The notes beneath the pieces were generated by a model, which had not been told where the DNA came from, made no database searches, and saw only the letters and a program-made list of their open reading frames with translations. A DNA stretch of 64,000 bases. It comes from Pseudorhodobacter wandonensis. Its GTDB lineage: Bacteria; Pseudomonadota; Alphaproteobacteria; Rhodobacterales; Rhodobacteraceae. The position numbers were made by a program, and so were the translations under genes. Where the stretch lies: positions 273,231 to 337,230 of the forward strand of contig NZ_LGHT01000026.1 of NCBI RefSeq assembly GCF_001202035.1, read 5' to 3'. Positions 1 to 9,680 of this stretch are shown here, in pieces (positions within the stretch are counted from its first letter, which is position 1; the number at the start of each line of letters is the position of its first letter).

Positions 1-460
1 CGGTCGAGCTTGACACGCCCAAAAAGCGCGAGAAGGCAACGCCAACGCCGGTCATCTGGCCGATAACATAGGTTACCGAAGCGATGATCAGGCAGATAAC
101 AGCAACCATACGTGCCGAAGGGCTGTAGAAACGGTCGCCGATAAATTCCGGCACAGTGAACTTGCCGAATTTACGCAGGTAAGGTGCCAGCAACATCGCC
201 AGCAGAACATAGCCGCCGGTCCAGCCCATCAGATAGGCCGAAGAATCGTAGCCGCCGAACGAGATAAGACCCGCCATCGAGATGAAAGACGCGGCCGACA
301 TCCAGTCAGCGCCTGTGGCCATACCGTTCAGAACGGGGTGAACACCGCCGCCAGCCGCATAGAATTCAGCGGTCGAACCCGCACGGGCCCAGATCGCGAT
401 ACCGAAGTACAGCGCGAAAGACGCACCGACCACGATAAGGTTAAGAGTAAACTGATCCAT
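1..460 (-). CDS. Sodium:solute symporter (ActP-like), N-terminal part
   Basis: This is the first 153 codons of a sodium:solute symporter family permease; the rest lies beyond the window start. The protein begins [20 protein letters not shown] and continues with the family-typical stretch in which an alanine/glycine-rich segment precedes a helix with [15 protein letters not shown]. Several hydrophobic helices are visible. The small DUF4212 protein encoded 15 bases upstream on the same strand is the usual partner of this symporter subfamily, which is normally annotated as a cation/acetate symporter. With acs and adk nearby, uptake of acetate or another short organic acid is the likely role, but the substrate cannot be read from the sequence. 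Confidence 0.85.
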   Translation of the reverse strand, partial: MDQFTLNLIVVGASFALYFGIAIWARAGSTAEFYAAGGGVHPVLNGMATGADWMSAASFISMAGLISFGGYDSSAYLMGWTGGYVLLAMLLAPYLRKFGKFTVPEFIGDRFYSPSARMVAVICLIIASVTYVIGQMTGVGVAFSRFLGVSSST

Positions 461-475
461 GTTCTCTGCTTTCCC

Positions 476-733
476 TTATTCTTCCACGCCGTATTCGGCG
501 TCGATTTTACCCATCTTCCAAGCGTAGAAGAAAATCAGCACGAGAAAGACCAGAATGGACCCTTGCTGTGCAAACCAGAAACCGAGGTCCGTGCCCCCGA
601 TTGCGATACCCGAAAGCATTGGACGCAGAAGAATACCAAAGCCGAATGAGCACATGAACCAGATGACCAAGCTGATGCTGATGATCCGGATGTTTGCAGC
701 CCAATAGGCGTTGGACGATGATTTGTCCGCCAT
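476..733 (-). CDS. DUF4212 family small membrane subunit of solute symporter
   Basis: An 85-residue protein with two predicted membrane helices (about residues 17-40 and 56-74), matching the DUF4212 small subunit that accompanies sodium:solute symporters. The start at 733 (MADKSSSNAYWAANIRI) is chosen over the upstream in-frame ATG at 769 because a GGGAGT ribosome-binding site sits just before it. It is the first gene of a two-gene operon with the symporter, whose start codon follows after 15 bases. Confidence 0.8.
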   Translation of the reverse strand: MADKSSSNAYWAANIRIISISLVIWFMCSFGFGILLRPMLSGIAIGGTDLGFWFAQQGSILVFLVLIFFYAWKMGKIDAEYGVEE

Positions 734-796
734 TTGCGTAACTCCCTTTTTTGTTCCCTCAACCGCCACTCCAGCACAGAGAGGCAGCCCTTCCCC

Positions 797-1477
797 TTAC
801 GCCATCACCCGCGCCACGGCGGCCTGCATTGCGGTTGCGACCTCTGCGATATTCGCCATCGCATCGACCGTCTCCAAAACACCAAGGCCTTTGTAATAGG
901 TGATAAGCGGTGCCGTCTGGGCGTGATACGCAGCAAGCCGCGCCCCCGCCGTTTCGGCATTGTCGTCGGCACGGCGTTTGAAATCCGTGCCGCCGCATTT
1001 GTCGCAAACCCCGGCTTTGGCCGGCTGTTTGAATGCATCATGATAGCCTTCGCCACAGGTGGCGCAGGTATAGCGGCCCGCAACGCGGGCAATCATCGGT
1101 GCGTCCTCGACTTCCATCGAGATCACCGAATTCACGCGCTGACCGGTGCTTTTCAGCAAACCATCAAGCGCCTCGGCCTGCCCTGCGGTGCGGGGAAAGC
1201 CGTCCAAAATCACACCTTTACGGGTATCAGGGTCGGCCATGCGGTCCTTCAGGATCGCCAGCACGATGTCATCCGAAACAAGACCGCCCGCCGACATCAC
1301 TGCTTTGGCTTGCTTGCCCGCCTCGGTGCCCGCGGCCACTGCGGCACGCAGCAGGTCGCCCGTAGACAGCTGCACAAAGCCAAAGGTTTCCTCCAGCATT
1401 CTGGCTTGGGTGCCTTTGCCGGCCCCCGGGGGGCCAAGCAAAATAAGAACTGCCGGGTTGGTAGTTGCGTCAGCCAT
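797..1477 (-). CDS. adk: Adenylate kinase
   Basis: Adenylate kinase (ATP + AMP to 2 ADP), cytoplasmic, 226 residues. The P-loop GPPGAGKGTQ is at residues 15-24, followed by the AMP-binding region (LSTGDLLRAAV) and the DGFPRT motif. The long LID domain carries a zinc site made of two Cys-x2-Cys pairs (CATCGEGY and CDKCGG), typical of long-form bacterial Adk. It starts 3 bases after the acs stop codon, so the two are probably co-transcribed. This makes sense because Acs produces AMP, which Adk recycles. This copy lies away from ribosomal-protein genes and may be a second adk locus. Confidence 0.95.
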   Translation of the reverse strand: MADATTNPAVLILLGPPGAGKGTQARMLEETFGFVQLSTGDLLRAAVAAGTEAGKQAKAVMSAGGLVSDDIVLAILKDRMADPDTRKGVILDGFPRTAGQAEALDGLLKSTGQRVNSVISMEVEDAPMIARVAGRYTCATCGEGYHDAFKQPAKAGVCDKCGGTDFKRRADDNAETAGARLAAYHAQTAPLITYYKGLGVLETVDAMANIAEVATAMQAAVARVMA

Positions 1478-1480
1478 GCG

Positions 1481-3445
1481 TCAGCTCCGGTTCATGCGGT
1501 TGTCGATCAGCTCTTCAACCACCGACGGGTCTGCAAGGGTCGAGGTATCACCCAGCGCGCCATAATCGTTTTCGGCGATCTTGCGCAAAATGCGGCGCAT
1601 GATCTTGCCCGAGCGGGTTTTCGGCAGGCCCGGCGCCCATTGGATAAGGTCGGGGCTGGCAATCGGGCCAATCTCGGTGCGGACCCATTTCACCAGCTCT
1701 TTGCGCAGCTCATCCGTAGGTTCGACATCGTTCATCAAGGTGACATAGGCATAGATGCCCTGGCCCTTGATCTCATGCGGATACCCAACCACCGCAGCCT
1801 CAGCGACCAGTGAATGCGCAACCAGCGCCGATTCAACCTCGGCCGTGCCCATGCGGTGGCCCGATACGTTGATCACGTCATCGACGCGGCCGGTGATCCA
1901 GTAGTAACCATCCGCATCGCGGCGGCAGCCGTCACCGGTGAAATAATAGCCGGGATACTGGCTGAAATAGGCCTCTTCAAACCGCGCATGATCACCCCAA
2001 AGCGTGCGCATCTGGCCCGGCCAGCTGTCAGCAACACACAGCACGCCCTCGGCCACGGTTTCCGACTGGATCGCAGCATTCGCAGGGTCCAACACAATTG
2101 GCGCGACGCCAAAGAACGGCTTGGTCGCCGAGCCCGGTTTTTGCGGAATAGCCCCCGGCAGCGGGGTGACAAGGTGGCCGCCGGTTTCGGTTTGCCAGAA
2201 GGTATCAACGATCGGGCATTTGCCCTTGCCAACATGGGTGTTGTACCAGTTCCACGCCTCGGGGTTGATCGGTTCACCCACCGAACCCAACAGCTTGAGG
2301 CTGGAAAGATCATGCTTTTCAACCCATTCCGCCCCTTGGCCCATCAGTGCACGAATGGCGGTGGGGGCGGTGTAGAACTGGTTGACCTTATGCTTGGCGC
2401 AGACTTCCCAGAAACGGCCAGCATCGGGATAGGTTGGCACGCCTTCAAACATGATCGTCGTCGCGCCATTCGCCAGCGGGCCATAGATGATATAGCTGTG
2501 GCCAGTGACCCAGCCCACATCGGCGGTGCACCAGAACACATCGCCGTCATGGTAGTCGAACGTCATCTGATGCGTCATCGCCGCGTAAACCAGATAGCCG
2601 CCCGACGTATGAACAACACCCTTTGGCTTGCCCGTGGACCCCGAGGTGTAAAGAATGAACAGCGGATCTTCGGCGTTCATTTCCACATAGGAACAATACG
2701 GCGCAACGGCGGCCATCTCGGCCTTAACGTCCACATCACGGCCGGAAACCCACGTGGTCTGATCGCCGGTATGTTTGACCACAAGGCATTTCACGCGGTC
2801 ATCGCAATGCAATAGCGCCGCATCGGTGTTGGCCTTTAGCGCGGTTTTGCGGCCACCACGGGGCGCGAAATCGGCGGTAATCACGCATTTTGCCTCGGAA
2901 TCATTGATCCGGTTGGCCAGCGCATCGGGCGAAAAGCCTGCAAAAACGATTGAATGGATCGCGCCGATACGGGCACAGGCCAGCATGGCATAGGCCGCCT
3001 CGGGGATCATCGGCAGATAGATGACAACGCGGTCACCCTTTTTTACGCCCTGTGCTTTTAGCACATTGGCCATGCGGCAGGTGTTTTCCAACAGCTGCGT
3101 ATAGGTGATGTGCTGCGCAGGCGTATCGGGGTGATCGGGTTCCCAGATGATAGCGGTTTGGTTGGCGCGGGTGGTCATGTGACGGTCAACGCAGTTGGCG
3201 GACACGTTCAGATTGCCATCCTCGTACCATTTGATCGAAACCTGACCCAGATTGAAGTTGGTATCTTTGACCTTGGTGTAAGGTTTGATCCAATCTATCC
3301 GCTTGCCTTGCTCGGCCCAAAAGGCGGTCGGATCGGCCATGGATGCAGCATACATCGCCTCATAATCGGCGGCTTTGACATGAGCATTGGCGATAAATTC
3401 TTCTGAAGCTGGATAGACCTTACCGGCCTGAACGGGTTGCGACAT
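1481..3445 (-). CDS. acs: Acetyl-CoA synthetase (AMP-forming)
   Basis: Acetate + ATP + CoA to acetyl-CoA + AMP + PPi, cytoplasmic. At 654 residues it is full length for the family. Visible motifs are the ATP/AMP-binding loop [15 protein letters not shown], the WWQTETGG-type motif (here [10 protein letters not shown]), the hinge [11 protein letters not shown] and the C-terminal [11 protein letters not shown], whose lysine is the usual acetylation-controlled residue. An AGGAGGA ribosome-binding site precedes the ATG at 3445. Downstream are adk and, further on, an acetate-type symporter, which forms an acetate assimilation locus. It also provides a route for the acetate made by AckA in the taurine pathway encoded further along. 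Confidence 0.96.
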   Translation of the reverse strand: MSQPVQAGKVYPASEEFIANAHVKAADYEAMYAASMADPTAFWAEQGKRIDWIKPYTKVKDTNFNLGQVSIKWYEDGNLNVSANCVDRHMTTRANQTAIIWEPDHPDTPAQHITYTQLLENTCRMANVLKAQGVKKGDRVVIYLPMIPEAAYAMLACARIGAIHSIVFAGFSPDALANRINDSEAKCVITADFAPRGGRKTALKANTDAALLHCDDRVKCLVVKHTGDQTTWVSGRDVDVKAEMAAVAPYCSYVEMNAEDPLFILYTSGSTGKPKGVVHTSGGYLVYAAMTHQMTFDYHDGDVFWCTADVGWVTGHSYIIYGPLANGATTIMFEGVPTYPDAGRFWEVCAKHKVNQFYTAPTAIRALMGQGAEWVEKHDLSSLKLLGSVGEPINPEAWNWYNTHVGKGKCPIVDTFWQTETGGHLVTPLPGAIPQKPGSATKPFFGVAPIVLDPANAAIQSETVAEGVLCVADSWPGQMRTLWGDHARFEEAYFSQYPGYYFTGDGCRRDADGYYWITGRVDDVINVSGHRMGTAEVESALVAHSLVAEAAVVGYPHEIKGQGIYAYVTLMNDVEPTDELRKELVKWVRTEIGPIASPDLIQWAPGLPKTRSGKIMRRILRKIAENDYGALGDTSTLADPSVVEELIDNRMNRS

Positions 3446-3785
3446 GATTGTTCCTCCTCATAACGGGCAGTGCCTTGCCCTTCGATGCCCCGCCACAATT
3501 TGCGACGATCACCTATTCTCTCAAACGCACTGTAACATAATAGTCAATTTTTGCGTAAACCTTTTTGAAACAATGATTTTCTTGTAAAATTATTTACGAA
3601 AACGAGGGGGTGTTTGTAAATTTGAAAAATTGTGGCAGATTTTTGGCATTGTTTTTCAAACTGATAGCCGTTCACAAAACGGTGAGAAATTACGCTATCC
3701 GCGGCGGTATTCGCCTGCCAAGTCAGATTACCCAGCGTTCCAAGATTAACAACAGTTTTTTGTCACAGCTTTGCAGCGCGGCGTA
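3446..3785. promoter_or_regulatory. AT-rich control region between sulP and acs
   Basis: A 340-base gap, noticeably richer in A and T than its surroundings, lying upstream of acs and downstream of the sulP-type gene. Several GTAAA/TTTAC elements recur between about 3551 and 3625 (TTGCGTAAA, TTGTAAAAT, TTTACGAAAA, TTGTAAATTT); the first and third are roughly inverted. This looks like a regulated promoter for acs. No convincing gene was found here: a 93-codon plus-strand frame lacks any recognisable features. Confidence 0.4.
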
Positions 3786-5462
3786 TCACGCCAGTGATTC
3801 GGATGATTCGCCTTCAGGCGGCGCGTCAAAAATCGCCGCTACCGCTGCAATATCGGGCAAGTACTGTACCCGTGGCGCACGAAGGCCATAGCCTTCAAGC
3901 ATCGCGCGAACATCCCTGTTTGTCGCCGTAAAAAACATCTGACCGCCTTTGCGTGCGGTCTTATGCGCCAAAAGATCAAGCGAGCGCGCACCAGAACTGT
4001 CGATAAAAGGTACATCCGTGAAATCCACAGCAAAGCCCTGCGGTGTGTCCGCGATACGGTCAAGCACCGAGCCCAGCCGCGCCGCTGCACCAAAGAAATA
4101 GGGGCCGCGCAAATGGCACACCACCAGCCCGGAGGCGCTTGTATAGTCTGACATCGCATGCGGGCCGGCCTCGTGCTTGCCCAAGGCGGCCGCGTCTGAC
4201 ATGCGGCGAATAAACACCGCGCCCCCAAGGGCCACCCCAACCACAATTCCTGTCGTCAAATCGCGGAAAACGACCAGCGCCAAGGTGACAAGAACCACCA
4301 TCGCATCGCCACGGCTGGCACGGATCAGCGACCACAGCTCTTCTTTCTCGGCCATATTCCAGGCGACAATCGCCAAAACGCCGGCCAGCGCGGCCAAGGG
4401 AATATAGGCAGCCAACGGCGCGGCAACCAGCATGAACGCCAGTACGAACAGCGCGTGCAACATACCCGAAACTGGCCCGTGCGAACCTGCGCGAACATTG
4501 GTTGCCGTGCGCGCAATCGTACCGGTAACACACATGCCCCCAAACAGCGCCGCGCCGATATTTGCCACGCCTTGCGCGACGAGCTCGGCATTTGACCGAT
4601 GCCGTCGCCCTGTCATTCCATCAGCCACCACAGCCGAAAGCAGCGATTCAATCGCCCCCAGCAAGGCAAAACTGACAGCCCAAGGCATCGCCGCCGCAAC
4701 TGTGGCACGGTTTATGTCGGGCAAGGAAGGTGCAGGCAAACCCCTTGGCAAACCACCAAAACGGTTACCGATGGTTTCCACCTGCAACCCCAGCACCAAG
4801 GCACAAACCGAAGCCGCGGCAATCGCGATCAGCATCCCCGGCCATGACGGGCGCAGCCGTTTCACAGCGACGATTATGGCGATTGTCACCACCGCCACGG
4901 CAATGGCAGCCAAACTGGCGGTTTCGCGGGCATGCCAAAGTGCGGGTATCTTTTCCAAAAACGCGCCCGGCTCTGGCCCGTTCAGGTGCAGCCCTGCCAA
5001 ATCACGCAACTGGCTGGCAAAGATGATAACCGCAATGCCTGCCGTAAAGCCCACCGTAACCGGATAAGGAATAAACCGAATATAGCTGCCAAGCCGCAGC
5101 GCACCCACTGCAATCAGCATAACCCCCGACAGCAAAGTCGCCAGCAACATGCCCTCAACACCGGTCGCGGCCACGCAGGCCGAAACCAACACGATAAACG
5201 CCCCCGCAGGCCCGCCAATCTGAAACCGAGAGCCCCCCAGTGCCGAGACCAGAAACCCGCCGACAATCGCCGTGTAAAGTCCGCGCTCGGGGCCAACGCC
5301 GCTGGCGATGGCAATCGCCATAGACAAAGGCAGTGCTACAATTGCCACGGTTAACCCGGCCAATGCATCGGCCTGCAGGTTCTTCGTGCTATACCCTTCG
5401 CGCAGAACTGTGATGAGTTTTGGCAAAAACTCTGGTGGTTCAGGCTGGCTTGAATTGGGCAT
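3786..5462 (-). CDS. SulP/SLC26 family anion transporter with STAS domain
   Basis: Inner-membrane transporter of 558 residues from the chosen start MPNSSQPEPPEF at 5462. The N-terminal part has the SulP signature region (LQADALAGLTVAIVALPLSMA...) and about 10-12 hydrophobic helices. The C-terminal 110 residues form a STAS domain (VCHLRGPYFFGAA ... VDFTDVPFIDSSG). Family members carry sulfate, bicarbonate, dicarboxylates or chloride, and the substrate here is unknown. An upstream extension to 5588 is possible but would overlap the divergent gene and adds a low-quality leader. Confidence 0.85.
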   Translation of the reverse strand: MPNSSQPEPPEFLPKLITVLREGYSTKNLQADALAGLTVAIVALPLSMAIAIASGVGPERGLYTAIVGGFLVSALGGSRFQIGGPAGAFIVLVSACVAATGVEGMLLATLLSGVMLIAVGALRLGSYIRFIPYPVTVGFTAGIAVIIFASQLRDLAGLHLNGPEPGAFLEKIPALWHARETASLAAIAVAVVTIAIIVAVKRLRPSWPGMLIAIAAASVCALVLGLQVETIGNRFGGLPRGLPAPSLPDINRATVAAAMPWAVSFALLGAIESLLSAVVADGMTGRRHRSNAELVAQGVANIGAALFGGMCVTGTIARTATNVRAGSHGPVSGMLHALFVLAFMLVAAPLAAYIPLAALAGVLAIVAWNMAEKEELWSLIRASRGDAMVVLVTLALVVFRDLTTGIVVGVALGGAVFIRRMSDAAALGKHEAGPHAMSDYTSASGLVVCHLRGPYFFGAAARLGSVLDRIADTPQGFAVDFTDVPFIDSSGARSLDLLAHKTARKGGQMFFTATNRDVRAMLEGYGLRAPRVQYLPDIAAVAAIFDAPPEGESSESLA

Positions 5463-5541
5463 GGCACACCTATATCGAATAGATGCAGCCTGATCCCTTG
5501 CACAAAACCCTGTCAAGCTGTTGTCAGCAGAAAGGCCCCGC

Positions 5542-6024
5542 GTGAAACAAGATCCAACGCCGCCAGCAGATGCATTGGAGCGCGCCACAGCGCAGGAATT
5601 TCTGGCGCTGCCCCACGCGGCACTTGCCTATATCGGGCAGGACGGGTTTCCGGGGATCAGCCGCATAGCGCTCGGGCGTGATGCGGCTGGTGTGCCGTTA
5701 ACGCTAATCTCTTCGCTTGCCCCGCATTTTGCCGCGCTCAAGGCGCAACCGAACTGCGCCTTGATGTTGGGCGAGCCGGGGCCAAAAGGCGACCCGCTTA
5801 CCCATCCGCGCCTGATGCTGCGCGCGCGCGCCAGTTTTGCCGATGCCGCCGATCGACCCGTATTGCGCGATCTGTGGCTGGCAACCCACCCCAAAGCCAA
5901 ACTCTATGTCGATTTCACTGATTTCGCCTTTGTGCGGCTGGTCCCGCTTGGCGCTTTGCTGAACGGCGGCTTTGGCAAGGCCCGTATCATTGAGGCGCAG
6001 GATTTGCTGGTCAAACCACAATAA
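5542..6024 (+). CDS. Pyridoxamine 5'-phosphate oxidase-fold (HugZ-like) protein
   Basis: A roughly 160-residue split-barrel flavin-binding-fold protein. It opens with a helix ending EFLALPHAALAYIGQDGFPGISRIAL, typical of the PNPOx/HugZ haem-utilisation group, and has the conserved LYVDFTDFAFVRL stretch near the C-terminus. The GTG at 5542 is preferred because an AAAGG box lies 6 bases upstream; a TTG at 5521 is an in-frame alternative. The substrate and cofactor are not certain; haem or F420/FMN redox chemistry is known for relatives. It is divergent from the SulP gene and followed by a clear terminator. Confidence 0.7.
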   Translation: MKQDPTPPADALERATAQEFLALPHAALAYIGQDGFPGISRIALGRDAAGVPLTLISSLAPHFAALKAQPNCALMLGEPGPKGDPLTHPRLMLRARASFADAADRPVLRDLWLATHPKAKLYVDFTDFAFVRLVPLGALLNGGFGKARIIEAQDLLVKPQ

Positions 6025-6034
6025 CCCCGCACCA

Positions 6035-6070
6035 AAGGCGGGCCGTTTCCAGCCCGCCTTATGATTATTT
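6035..6070 (+). terminator. Rho-independent terminator
   Basis: Perfect 9-bp stem AAGGCGGGC (6035-6043) and GCCCGCCTT (6052-6060) with an 8-base loop, then ATGATTATTT. It lies 10 bases after the stop codon of the PNPOx-fold gene and just before the converging beta-helix gene. Confidence 0.75.
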
Positions 6071-6082
6071 CACCCCGAAAAT

Positions 6083-8380
6083 TTAGTTCGGATTGTCACA
6101 TCGGATCGTGGCTTGCACACGCCCTCGCACCGCCTGCGGCCAACGCAAATTGATCATGCGCCCATTCGTACCCTTTTCCGTTTCTGCAAACGGCATAGAA
6201 TAGTCATTGGCATTTGCTGCGTTTCGGATGGCGTTCTCGGTCGTCAGGCCTGCCAGATTTCGCGCCCGCGCGCCAAAGGGCAGATAGCCAGCCGTATCAA
6301 CAACCCAAGTGTTGGACTCAGTGTTCTGATCGTGCTGAATCGTGACCGGACTTTGCGTGATCTGGTTTACGCCGTTAAAGGCATTCGCTGATACTATCAC
6401 ATTGCGAAACCGCGCATAATCCAAGGCAGCATAAGTCGTATCAACCGTATCTACCCTGTCGATATTTGTGTTCACGGTGCGAAACGCATTGTCATTCATC
6501 GAAAACCCGTTGATGAAATGGCCGGGCCCGTAAGGTTTGATTACGATAAAGCTGGCCGACGCCGCCGTATCGCTGCTGGTAAAGATATTGCCCGTAATCG
6601 TTAACCCGCCAAAGGAATACTCTGCGTTGAACTCGGGTTCCGAGTCATGCTCGTTCCCCCATTCGATATAGCAGTTGTCGATATAATTGCCGGTCAGCAG
6701 CGTTTTTACGTTAGTCGAGGTGAAAACCACCCCGGCCCGCCGCACACCGGCTGTTTCATCATCCCCTTGGAAAAAGTGATTGCCGACCAGCATATTCCCC
6801 GAGCCACCCAAAATCGCGAAATGCGCAAAACGCACAATACGGTTGTTGCGAATTTTCGGGTCATTCGAATTGACGTTCATCGCAATAGTTGTGCGGTCTT
6901 GCACGCGGGTCGGCTGCTCGTTTGACAAAAACTGACATTGATCGACATGCAGGCCCTGACAGCCCTCACCGATCGAGGTAATGCCCCGGTCTTTTGGCTT
7001 GTTGAATGTACTGTCGGAAATGATGAACCCGATGCCCGCTGGCGGCAGCATGATCGCGCTGGCCCGCCCGTTGCACTGAAATTCCATATCCTTGATTTCA
7101 AACCGGCCCAGTTTCGCAAAGCTGCTGAAATCCAACAGGTATTTATAGCGCGTAAAGGTATAGGTTCGCGTTCCCGCAGCCCCCCACAAAGGGCGGCTAA
7201 GCGTAACCGTGCCCGCGCCCACATCTTTGGACAAAACATAGATTTCACGGCCAACCCCTGTGCCCGTCACCCGCGATCCCACGATGATATTGGCCACATT
7301 CGCCACCGCCGTCAGGCGAAATGCGTTCGTCGTCGGGGTATAGGTGGCAACCGAGGTGGCAACCTGGTCATCCCAATCGGTCGAGATACCCGCCTCGATC
7401 ATCCCATTCGCCAGAACGCGGCGTTGAACCAAAGTATCCAACCCCGAAACCGCGCCCACATCTACCGGCGATTTCAGGATAACCCTTCGCCCGCCCAAAT
7501 CAAAAACCGCGTGATCGGTATAGTAAAACAACACCTGAAGCCCGCGGCGAAAGCCTTCTTCCTCATCGCCAAAGGCCGCTTCATAGGTATCGAGATTGTA
7601 ATCGCGCGTGCAGGCAAGGCGGTATTGCGCTGGCATTGACACCGTGCCTTCAAACCGCACTTTGCTGGTCAGTGTAACGTTGGTGTTCAAGAAATACGTG
7701 CCCTTTGACACCAGAACCGCAACCTCATTGTCGCGCGCATAGGTATCGGCTGCAGCAAAGGCGGCCGAGTCATCGGTCGTGCCATCACCCCTTGCGCCAA
7801 AATCCCGCACATCCACCCAATCCATCAAATCGCGCAGAAAGGCCGAGGTAATATCTTCAATCTCAATATCATCGATCCGCACAATGCCGCCGTTTGATCC
7901 TGTCAGATCAAGGCCGAAATGCCCGTAAACTGGGGTTGTACCCCATGCCATGTTCACGCCCGAACGGTTTGATGTGGCAACAATCGCTGAAACCGTCACA
8001 ACCTGACCATAAGTGGTCAACGCAACCGATGGCCCGACCTGTGTGATGTTGATCGCGTTGGTATTGGTTGACGTACCCGCCCAGCCCGCAATGCGCACCG
8101 AGGGCAAACTGCCCGAAATCGCCTTGACGCGCGCCGTTACCCGCAAATACATCCCCGGAATAATCGGGGTTTCCCCATAAGACCGCAGCTTTTGTGTGGA
8201 TGATATCTTAAGCAGTTCAAGGCAGCCGCCGAAATCGGCATCGGCCGGCACATAGGCCGCATTGGGCTGGCTGGCATAGCTGCCCGATCCAACCGTACCA
8301 TTTTCACGCGACCACAGATTGAGCCCTGCCGAAAACGGCGGGGGCATCAAGACCAGCCCGTCAGTAATCACTTTATTCAT
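6083..8380 (-). CDS. Right-handed beta-helix (pectate lyase-like) protein
   Basis: A 765-residue protein with no signal peptide. Residues 1-185 form a beta-rich N-terminal domain resembling a carbohydrate-binding or virion-attachment module. Residues 193-204 carry DFGARGDGTTDD, the hallmark of the pectate-lyase-superfamily beta-helix found in polysaccharide depolymerases and phage tailspikes. The rest shows repeating asparagine/glycine turns (NGRASAIML, NNRIVRFAHFAILGGSGNM) expected of stacked beta-helix coils. The absence of a secretion signal fits either a tailspike-like origin or type I/other export. It stands alone, with no phage structural genes beside it. The exact substrate is unknown. 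Confidence 0.75.
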   Translation of the reverse strand: MNKVITDGLVLMPPPFSAGLNLWSRENGTVGSGSYASQPNAAYVPADADFGGCLELLKISSTQKLRSYGETPIIPGMYLRVTARVKAISGSLPSVRIAGWAGTSTNTNAINITQVGPSVALTTYGQVVTVSAIVATSNRSGVNMAWGTTPVYGHFGLDLTGSNGGIVRIDDIEIEDITSAFLRDLMDWVDVRDFGARGDGTTDDSAAFAAADTYARDNEVAVLVSKGTYFLNTNVTLTSKVRFEGTVSMPAQYRLACTRDYNLDTYEAAFGDEEEGFRRGLQVLFYYTDHAVFDLGGRRVILKSPVDVGAVSGLDTLVQRRVLANGMIEAGISTDWDDQVATSVATYTPTTNAFRLTAVANVANIIVGSRVTGTGVGREIYVLSKDVGAGTVTLSRPLWGAAGTRTYTFTRYKYLLDFSSFAKLGRFEIKDMEFQCNGRASAIMLPPAGIGFIISDSTFNKPKDRGITSIGEGCQGLHVDQCQFLSNEQPTRVQDRTTIAMNVNSNDPKIRNNRIVRFAHFAILGGSGNMLVGNHFFQGDDETAGVRRAGVVFTSTNVKTLLTGNYIDNCYIEWGNEHDSEPEFNAEYSFGGLTITGNIFTSSDTAASASFIVIKPYGPGHFINGFSMNDNAFRTVNTNIDRVDTVDTTYAALDYARFRNVIVSANAFNGVNQITQSPVTIQHDQNTESNTWVVDTAGYLPFGARARNLAGLTTENAIRNAANANDYSMPFAETEKGTNGRMINLRWPQAVRGRVQATIRCDNPN

Positions 8381-8519
8381 TGATCTAAACCCTCACGTTT
8401 TGTGCGCATTTCGCAAGACAAGCCCTTGGCGGCCTACCGTGACTGCGAACAGGATTAGTAAGGTTCGGTTAATTCAGGCTAAGAGCAGCGTTCGCAGCCC
8501 TTAACCCGCGTGCAACAGG
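8381..8519. promoter_or_regulatory. Upstream region of the beta-helix gene
   Basis: 139 bases between the meaB stop and the beta-helix start. It contains the inverted pair CTGCGAAC (about 8443) and GTTCGCAG (about 8490), a possible operator or hairpin in the promoter of the beta-helix gene. No gene is seen. Confidence 0.3.
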
Positions 8520-9503
8520 TCATGCCTGGGCCGAAAGCCTGTGCAACATCTGTGCGGCAGCACTGTCGGGCGTCATTTCGCCCCGCGCCACGGCCTCGCC
8601 CATTGCGCCCATTGCGGCGCGGGTTTGCGGCTTTTCGGTCAGCGCCCGCAACAACCCCTGTCGCACTTCATCCTCAAACCAATGGCGGGCTTGGGTGGCG
8701 CGGCGTGTGGCCCAATGCCCTTGGTTTTGCCGCCAATCGCGCAGGGCTTTCATTTCTGCCCATGCGGTTTCCAACCCTGCCAGCTCCAACGCTGACACCG
8801 TCATCGCCTTGGGAAAGCCCTCGGGGTCTTGCGGGCGGCGGCGCAGCAGACGCAGGGCACCGGCATAATCGGCACAGGTCCGCATCGCCGTCGCTTTCAA
8901 ATCTCCGTCGGCTTTGTTGACCAAGATAATATCGGCCATCTCCATGATGCCGCGCTTCACGCCTTGCAGCTCATCCCCGCCCGCAGGGGCCAACAACAGA
9001 ATGAACAAGTCGCTTAACTCGGCGACCACGGTTTCCGATTGGCCAACCCCTACGGTTTCAATCAGCACCACGTCAAAACCCGCCGCCTCGCAAAGGCCAA
9101 CCGCTTCACGCGTGCGCCGCGCCACGCCGCCCAAATGGGTTTGGCTTGGCGAAGGCCGGATAAACGCCAACGGCTCGCGGCTTAACCGTTCCATCCGCGT
9201 CTTGTCGCCCAGAATAGACCCACCTGACCGCGCCGAAGACGGGTCCACCGCCAGCACCGCCACCCGCAACCCTTGCGCCACCAGCATCAGCCCAAAGCTT
9301 TCGATAAACGTCGATTTCCCCACCCCCGGCGTCCCCGACAACCCGATGCGCAGCGCTTGCCGCCCGCCCCCGCGCAGCCGCTCGGCCAATTCAAGCGCCT
9401 GTTCCCGATGCTCGGGCCGCGTCGATTCGACCAACGTAATCGCCCGCGCCAGTGCCCGCCGGTCGCCCGCAGTGATTTTTTCTGCAATAACTGAAATATC
9501 CAT
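8520..9503 (-). CDS. meaB: Methylmalonyl-CoA mutase-associated GTPase MeaB
   Basis: G3E-family P-loop GTPase of 327 residues that protects and reloads the B12 cofactor of methylmalonyl-CoA mutase (formerly called ArgK). Walker A GTPGVGKST is at residues 57-65. Further hallmarks are VDPSSARSGGSILGDKTRM, the ETVGVGQSE switch and the NKADGD specificity motif. The start at 9503 (MDISVIAEKITAGDRRAL) matches the family; a longer upstream frame has no family resemblance. The mutase itself is not in the window, but prpE is, so propionate to methylmalonyl-CoA metabolism is likely present. Confidence 0.93.
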   Translation of the reverse strand: MDISVIAEKITAGDRRALARAITLVESTRPEHREQALELAERLRGGGRQALRIGLSGTPGVGKSTFIESFGLMLVAQGLRVAVLAVDPSSARSGGSILGDKTRMERLSREPLAFIRPSPSQTHLGGVARRTREAVGLCEAAGFDVVLIETVGVGQSETVVAELSDLFILLLAPAGGDELQGVKRGIMEMADIILVNKADGDLKATAMRTCADYAGALRLLRRRPQDPEGFPKAMTVSALELAGLETAWAEMKALRDWRQNQGHWATRRATQARHWFEDEVRQGLLRALTEKPQTRAAMGAMGEAVARGEMTPDSAAAQMLHRLSAQA

Positions 9504-9550
9504 CGGCGGCTCCGGCAAGGTTTCGCTTAACGTGTGCGGGATTTGGCGCA

Positions 9551-9573
9551 AAGTGACAGCTTTGTCATCACTT
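9551..9573. promoter_or_regulatory. Nested palindrome between meaB and the DUF3108 gene
   Basis: AAGTGA (9551-9556) pairs with TCACTT (9568-9573), and nested inside it TGACA (9554-9558) pairs with TGTCA (9562-9566). It lies in the divergent promoter region 48 bases upstream of the meaB start and could be an operator. A weak CCCC...GGGGTTTTTT hairpin follows at 9574-9596. The function is inferred only. Confidence 0.3.
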
Positions 9574-9680
9574 CCCCACACGCTTTGGGGTTTTTTGCCC
9601 CGCTGATGCGCTATATTCCAGAGGGAACAGCTAAAATTATGCCCAAAATGGCCAAAACAAATAAAAGAACCGAGGTAAGC

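Noticed and set aside
734..1813. Long plus-strand frame opposite adk and acs
   Set aside because: It mirrors the reverse strand of two well-supported genes; its composition is the usual antisense artefact of GC-rich codon bias.
3610..3891. 93-codon plus-strand frame upstream of acs
   Set aside because: It crosses the AT-rich control region into the antisense of the SulP gene and shows no ribosome-binding site or protein-like composition.
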